Shown here in pieces: positions 30,104 to 34,401 of a DNA stretch of 34,401 bases. This DNA comes from a virus: the IMG/VR virus record IMGVR_UViG_3300040856_001660, positions 1 to 34,401 of that record, one strand, 5' to 3'. Position 1 is the stretch's first letter. Each line of letters begins with the position of its first letter. A model generated the notes under the pieces. That model ran no database searches and had not been told where the DNA came from. It was given only the letters and a program-made list of their open reading frames with translations. The position numbers were made by a program, and so were the translations under genes.

Positions 30104-31585
30104 TCAATCCTCGGTCACGTCGGGGACGACTGGCATTTGCTGCGCCCCATAGGGTTCAAGTGCAAATTTTACCCCAAACTGAGCCATGAGCTCTTTGTCG
30201 CGGGCAATCTGGGAGAGGAGCTCCTCAACATCTCGGCCATACTGCGCCGCCACGTCCTGAAGGCTCAAAATGCCAGCCTTCATGCCGTTCACGGCTGCGG
30301 TCATCTCTTTCTGCGGGTCCACCCAATTCCAGGCCCGGCCTCGGAACTCTGCGGCATCAGAGAAGCGCTCAAACTGCCGGACGGGGATGCCGAAGCTATC
30401 CACCTCCATCGCTGCCTCGAGCCAGGCGTCGAAGGTCGGCCGCACAAAGTGGTCGAGCATGAATTGCTGGAGCGTGCGGTAGTAGTCCCGCTCCTCGAGG
30501 GCGCCCTGGCGGATGCTCGAATAGCTCGTGGCCTCGAGATCGTTAGAGAGTGAGGTGTAGGACACCCCGAGCCCCGAGGCGATGCCCTTGAGCACACTGG
30601 TGTGGAAGGCGTCGAACTCGGAGGACGGATAGTCGGGGTCGAAGCTCTTGAAGTCGACGCCCTGCGGCAGCTGGTGGAAGGTGCCGGGCTGCGCGTCCAT
30701 GATCGGCACATTGCCATCCATGTCATCAGCCACAAAACCGTCGCCGCTGGGGGACGTGAAAAAGCCCATCTTGCTCGCGCCCACCCGGGCGTTGACGATG
30801 GCCGCCTCGCGCAGCGCGCCCAGCTGCTTCATGGCAGACAGAGCCGGCGCCATCCACGGCTCGCCTCGAGTCTGCCCAGCGCGGAGCGGGCGGAAAATGT
30901 GGATCACCCGATCAGCGGGGATGCGCTTATGCTTGGGCGAGCGCGTCTGCGTGGTGAAATCGTAGTCGCCGGGGTGCCCCGTCAGGATGTGATAGGCCAC
31001 CGGCTTGCGGAAGCGGTCGAGCTCCACGCCCATGCGAATCTCGTTCCCGTTGGGTAAGCGCTCCGACTTTTCCTCGTCGATCTGGTCAGGCTCGATGAAC
31101 TCGAGGGCAAAAGAATCGTGAAAAGAGGCGCCCCGGTGCTTGATGATGAACACCTCGCCGTCCCTCGCGAGGCCCTCCATGACCATTTTCTGCACGTCAT
31201 TCCAGCTCATCTTGCCGTCGACGGTGCAGTTGCCGAGCCGTCCCCAGCGCCGAAAGGCCATCTCCACGGCATTATTCCCGCCCTGATCGAGGCGGCCAAC
31301 GCTATCGAGCGCCTTCACCTGAAGGGTGAAGCCCCGATCGCCGATCACGTTGGTCTTCAGGAGCTCGAGGTAGCGCTTCGCGTACTCGTTATTTCGAGCC
31401 AGATCGCGGGTCCGCGCCCGCATCCTTGAAATTACGGGGTATAGCTCCGAATCTGCGCTGCGCTCACTGCCGGGGAAGTCAGCAAAAAGCCGCCCAGTAT
31501 TGGCGGCTGCGTAGGATCGCTTGAAGGTCCGGCCCCGCGTCGGCTCTGGGGCAGGCTTCTTTTTGAACCAGTCAGCGATCCCCAT
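30104..31585 (-). CDS. Portal protein (lambda B family)
   Basis: The 493-residue protein has the phage portal 2 pattern: YPVISRMRARTRDLARNNEYAKRYL near residue 50-75, EFIEPDQIDEE, VIHIFRPLRAGQTRGEPWMA and SYSSIRQGALEERDYYRTLQ. Twelve copies form the DNA entry vertex and bind terminase. Order TerS, TerL, connector, portal and capsid agrees with lambda-like heads, except that the connector-like gene precedes portal as W does in lambda. Start MGIADWFKKK is typical. Confidence 0.9.
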   Translation of the reverse strand: MGIADWFKKKPAPEPTRGRTFKRSYAAANTGRLFADFPGSERSADSELYPVISRMRARTRDLARNNEYAKRYLELLKTNVIGDRGFTLQVKALDSVGRLDQGGNNAVEMAFRRWGRLGNCTVDGKMSWNDVQKMVMEGLARDGEVFIIKHRGASFHDSFALEFIEPDQIDEEKSERLPNGNEIRMGVELDRFRKPVAYHILTGHPGDYDFTTQTRSPKHKRIPADRVIHIFRPLRAGQTRGEPWMAPALSAMKQLGALREAAIVNARVGASKMGFFTSPSGDGFVADDMDGNVPIMDAQPGTFHQLPQGVDFKSFDPDYPSSEFDAFHTSVLKGIASGLGVSYTSLSNDLEATSYSSIRQGALEERDYYRTLQQFMLDHFVRPTFDAWLEAAMEVDSFGIPVRQFERFSDAAEFRGRAWNWVDPQKEMTAAVNGMKAGILSLQDVAAQYGRDVEELLSQIARDKELMAQFGVKFALEPYGAQQMPVVPDVTED

Positions 31586-31587
31586 GC

Positions 31588-32181
31588 TTAAAACCTCACT
31601 TGAATGGTCGAGCCGTTCTTCTTCCCGCGCTTCACGAGCTCTTTGTTATTGTGCTGGACAACCTCGCGGCGGTAGTGATCACGCGCATCGAGGAGCTCTT
31701 GAAAACTCAGCTTCGTCAAGCTACGGCCGGCGATGGAGTAGGATGCCACGTCGGAGTCGGCCTTGCCTTGCAAAATGGTCTCGATCTTATCAACCATGAT
31801 CTCGGCATGAATCCGAGGATCGGCTTGGTTCGAGTCCATGTCGGGGATGGCATCGAAGTCCCCGATGTCGACCACGATGCGATTGCCGCTCGCCGTCTCC
31901 GTGATCTCCAGCTGCCAATGATAGCGGCCGGGCAGGAAGGCGGCGCTCGTCTCACTCGATACCGTGAAAAGATAATAATCATCCGTCGAACCCGCCGCCT
32001 GGGGCAGTTTGATCTCGGTGGAGCCACCACCCGTGATGCGGGCCACATATTCGGCGGTGAATCCATCGCCGGTGGGGTAATCGTCCGCCACGTCCGAGCG
32101 CTTCCATTGCAGGAAGTCACCGACCACGATCTCGGTGGGTTCACCTTCCGGGGCGTTCGCTGCGTCGAAAAGATTGGCCAT
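31588..32181 (-). CDS. gpW-like connector with Ig/BppU-like N-terminal domain
   Basis: The 197-residue protein appears composite. The C-terminal part (ASYSIAGRSLTKLSFQELLD, then RREVVQHNN) resembles the lambda gpW head-completion protein, and it lies between terL and portal as gpW does. The N-terminal ~115 residues are beta-rich (EIVVGDFLQWKRSD, FLPGRYHWQLEITETASGNR) and look like the BppU/Ig-like protein at 15650-15967. Such an addition is unusual for a connector of about 70 aa and may place the domain on the neck or head. ATG 32181 is preferred over GTG 32187. It overlaps none. Confidence 0.62.
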   Translation of the reverse strand: MANLFDAANAPEGEPTEIVVGDFLQWKRSDVADDYPTGDGFTAEYVARITGGGSTEIKLPQAAGSTDDYYLFTVSSETSAAFLPGRYHWQLEITETASGNRIVVDIGDFDAIPDMDSNQADPRIHAEIMVDKIETILQGKADSDVASYSIAGRSLTKLSFQELLDARDHYRREVVQHNNKELVKRGKKNGSTIQVRF

Positions 32182-32183
32182 CG

Positions 32184-34034
32184 TCACCGCCAGCTATTAA
32201 CGAAGCCGCCCGCCCGGGCCGGCCGTGGCACAAAGGCTTGGCGCTTGGGCTCGGGCGCCGCCTCCTGCTTTGTCTCTGCCGGAGCCGCATCCAAACGGGC
32301 AGCTAAGGCATTGACGTTCACGCCAATGATAGCATGAGCCGCCAAAGCGTACACAAAGCAGTCAAGCGCCTCATTTCGAGGCCGAGTCTTGATGAACTCC
32401 CGCCGCTGGAAGCCCTTATGGTATCGGGTCACGATCTTCTCGGCGGTCAGCTGCTTGAAATACTCGTCGGGCAAAGTGTCGGAAAAATGGACATAGGCCG
32501 GCCCCTGATCCGTCACCTTGAGCCGACCGAAGAGCGTGTCCTTCACCGTGTGCACGCCCACCGGGAATAAGGGGCACTTGCCCACGTTGTTCTTAGATGG
32601 CCGCCCCACCATGGCCTTGCCTTCGCCGCCCACGCCCTTGATGGCGAACACTCTCCGCCCCGCGTTGCGCTTGCAGTAGGCATAGACCGCGTTGGTGTAG
32701 TGACCACCCGAGTCCACGCAGGTCGAGCGGATCATCAGCTGGCGGCCACTCTCCGTTTCATACTGGGCAAACAGTTTAGAGTCGAGCGCCGTCCATAGCT
32801 GCGGCGTCGAAGGGTCGCCCCATAGGGTGTCGTGGGAAAGCACCCACGTCTCGTCGTCGCGGCCATGGCCCAGCAGCGTCACCTCGAGGCGGTTGTCCTG
32901 CACGTCGACGCCCGCCGTCAGCACGATCACCTCATCGGGGATTGCCGGCAGCGGCTCGCGCCTTTCCGCCAGCGCCCAGTCGTCGACCGTCTCGCCCTGG
33001 TCCTCCCAGGTCTCGCCGAGATAAGTGTTCGTCCACACCCGGAGCATCTCGGGGTTCTTTTTGACGGAAAGAAAGTCTCTCACCCCATCACTGAGCGGCG
33101 TCCAAGGTGAATACATCCCATTAATCGCAAATCCAGCCACCCCCGTGAAGGGTTTCGAGGCCCTCCACTCGCCATTTCGGATGGCCCAAATGCGGTCAGC
33201 GTCGCTCCACAAGGCGCCACACCCTTCGCAGGCGTAGCGTGCGGTCTCGGGATCGCCGTCGATCCATTGCACATTGCTCCATTTCAGCACCTGAAACTGC
33301 TCGCAGTGGCGGCACGGGACGTGGTAGTGACGCTGATCCGACGCCTCGAAAGCCTCCTCGATGCGGCTCGCGCCCTTGTTAGTGGGCGTAGAGACCATTA
33401 TCACCTTGCGATTCCAGAAAGTCGCCGTCCGTTTCCGGCCTAGAGAGATTGGATCGCCCTCCGTGCCGGCGCTCGAGGGGAACCTATCGACCTCATCTGC
33501 GAGGAGGATTCTGACGGGGCGGCTCGCGAGACCAGCTGCCGAGTTGGCTCCTACTAGTGTGATGGCCCCGCCCGGGAAGACTTTGTGGAGCGTGGTGTTG
33601 CCAGAATCCCTCGCCCTCGGGTCTTTGATCTTGCCCCGCAGGGCCGGCGTCGAGCGCACGAGGCCAGCGGCCACCCGGTCCTTTGAAAAGGCGTGGGCCA
33701 TCTCGAGGGTTGGCTGCATCACGAGGATCGGGCAGGGATCGTGGGCAATGTGAAATCCCAAAATGTTGAGGATCGCCTCGGTCTTGCCCAGCTGAGCTCC
33801 GGCCATGACCACCACCTCGGGGGTCGCCGGGTCGGAGCAGGCGTCCATGATGCCGCGCTGATATTCGGCGCGAGAGGTATACCAGCGGCCGGGCTCACTA
33901 CTGCTTTGCGAGTCGAGTCGTCTTTCGCGGTCGGCCCACTCGCTGACGCTTAGCCGGGGCGGCGGCTTCATCACCTTCAGCGCCGTCCTCGCTGCTTTCC
34001 ACATTCGCTGTCGTTGGATTGACCTTTGGGTCAT
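32184..34034 (-). CDS. Terminase large subunit (GpA family)
   Basis: The 616-residue DNA packaging motor has an ATPase with Walker A MAGAQLGKTE (77-86) and Walker B ILLADEVD (176-183). A zinc site follows (C241, C244, C269, C272). The C-terminal nuclease domain begins around TAGVDVQDNRLE, D377. It is close to the lambda GpA size of 641 aa, and the family usually cuts cos ends. ATG 34034 is chosen for GAGGAG about 10 bases upstream and because homologues have about 20 residues before the SEWAD motif. It overlaps TerS by 137 bases, which is large. Confidence 0.92.
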   Translation of the reverse strand: MTQRSIQRQRMWKAARTALKVMKPPPRLSVSEWADRERRLDSQSSSEPGRWYTSRAEYQRGIMDACSDPATPEVVVMAGAQLGKTEAILNILGFHIAHDPCPILVMQPTLEMAHAFSKDRVAAGLVRSTPALRGKIKDPRARDSGNTTLHKVFPGGAITLVGANSAAGLASRPVRILLADEVDRFPSSAGTEGDPISLGRKRTATFWNRKVIMVSTPTNKGASRIEEAFEASDQRHYHVPCRHCEQFQVLKWSNVQWIDGDPETARYACEGCGALWSDADRIWAIRNGEWRASKPFTGVAGFAINGMYSPWTPLSDGVRDFLSVKKNPEMLRVWTNTYLGETWEDQGETVDDWALAERREPLPAIPDEVIVLTAGVDVQDNRLEVTLLGHGRDDETWVLSHDTLWGDPSTPQLWTALDSKLFAQYETESGRQLMIRSTCVDSGGHYTNAVYAYCKRNAGRRVFAIKGVGGEGKAMVGRPSKNNVGKCPLFPVGVHTVKDTLFGRLKVTDQGPAYVHFSDTLPDEYFKQLTAEKIVTRYHKGFQRREFIKTRPRNEALDCFVYALAAHAIIGVNVNALAARLDAAPAETKQEAAPEPKRQAFVPRPARAGGFVNSWR

Positions 34035-34326
34035 AGCTTTCGAGCTCCTCGAGTGCTTCCCTCACCAGATCCTCGATCACGGCCTGGCACTTCCCCGCCT
34101 CACCTTCACTGGCGACCACCGGGGCCGCCTTTGTGGGCACGCTCATCATCTTGGCCTTCACGGCCATGAGCACCGACTCCCACGCCTTGATCACGTCATC
34201 GACCACCACGAGCTCACCGCGCACCTTCGCGAGCTCGAGCTCCGCGATCTCCGCCTCGGCGTTGACCTTGCGCGTGCGCGCCTCGTCATAGGTTCCGCCG
34301 ATCTTCACTCCACCAGTGCTTGGCAT
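33898..34326 (-). CDS. Terminase small subunit-like protein (Nu1-like, no N-terminal HTH)
   Basis: The 142-residue protein has the Nu1-type helical segment (TYDEARTRKVNAEAEIAELELAKVRGELVVVDDV, residues about 12-45, in pieces) and an acidic linker. Its C-terminus RQRVGRPRKTTRL resembles an AT-hook. The usual N-terminal winged helix of Nu1 is not present: the frame is closed by a TAG 12 bases before the ATG, which has AGGCGGA as its ribosome binding site. DNA binding may then rely on the AT-hook-like tail. It should recognise cos and activate TerL, encoded just downstream in overlap. Confidence 0.75.
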   Translation of the reverse strand: MPSTGGVKIGGTYDEARTRKVNAEAEIAELELAKVRGELVVVDDVIKAWESVLMAVKAKMMSVPTKAAPVVASEGEAGKCQAVIEDLVREALEELESYDPKVNPTTANVESSEDGAEGDEAAAPAKRQRVGRPRKTTRLAKQ

Positions 34327-34372
34327 AGGTTCCGCCTATCGTTTCTTGAATTAGGTTAGCCAAAGTCTATCG

Positions 34373-34401
34373 GTAGCAAAATTCCGCGCCGCTGCGTGAC
34401 C
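34373..34401. repeat. Terminal direct repeat, right copy
   Basis: Identical to bases 1-29, as described for the left copy. Joined, the two ends give a continuous minus-strand run from the Z-like gene through the candidate cos region into TerS without a broken gene, as expected of a circular map. Confidence 0.9.

Noticed and set aside
1-34401. Terminal 29-base repeats as genuine short terminal repeats of a linear virion
   Set aside because: They are too short for known direct terminal repeats in such phages and fit an assembly overlap; cos-type ends are expected from the GpA-like terminase, though not shown.

Overview
This window looks like one complete genome of a tailed, lambda-like siphovirus of a Gram-negative bacterium. 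The first and last 29 bases are identical, so it is probably a circular map of about 34,372 bp. The Gram-negative host is inferred from a lipobox-bearing outer-membrane spanin candidate nested with an inner-membrane partner, and from a GpA-type terminase with a lambda-B-type portal. The sequence is GC-rich and densely coding, and many neighbouring genes overlap by 1-14 bases. I see no tRNA, CRISPR array, integrase, excisionase or CI-type repressor. A small Cro/YdaS-like protein is the only recognised transcription regulator, so a lytic lifestyle is likely but not proven. The host genus cannot be fixed from the sequence alone.

Layout: a divergent control region lies at about 3,148-3,263. To the right, on the plus strand (3,264-9,772), is the early recombination and nucleic-acid operon: RecA/Sak4-like ATPase, zinc-ribbon plus DUF3310 protein, DUF669 ssDNA-binding candidate, PD-(D/E)XK nuclease, SF2 helicase, VRR-NUC nuclease, and a tail of small proteins including an Rmf/CrpP-like one. 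To the left, on the minus strand, are the Cro-like gene and a primase-polymerase/helicase. Next comes an unusual intergenic region (778-1,067) with GTTCC iteron-like repeats, then a lambda-Z-like tail completion gene. Transcription then runs across the circle junction, through a candidate cos region, into the late genes.

Read downward from 34,326, the late genes are TerS, TerL, a gpW-like connector with an extra N-terminal domain, portal, two virion-surface candidates (one glycine-rich), a prohead protease-major capsid fusion, head-tail joining proteins, tail terminator, tail tube, tail assembly chaperones G and GT (with a canonical -1 slippery heptamer), tape measure, distal tail, hub, NlpC/P60-like and J-like tip proteins. 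After these come several fibre/adhesin genes, a pectate-lyase-fold tailspike, a lysis module (small membrane proteins, DUF5675, spanins), a metallophosphoesterase and three small genes. The last small gene meets the early operon tail to tail at 9,769-9,772.

The best leads are the protease-capsid fusion with strong internal ribosome binding sites, the -1 frameshift site, the iteron cluster beside the primase-polymerase, the glycine-rich adhesin paralogue inside the head module, the displaced Z gene and a dense recurrence of the palindrome GAGCTC.
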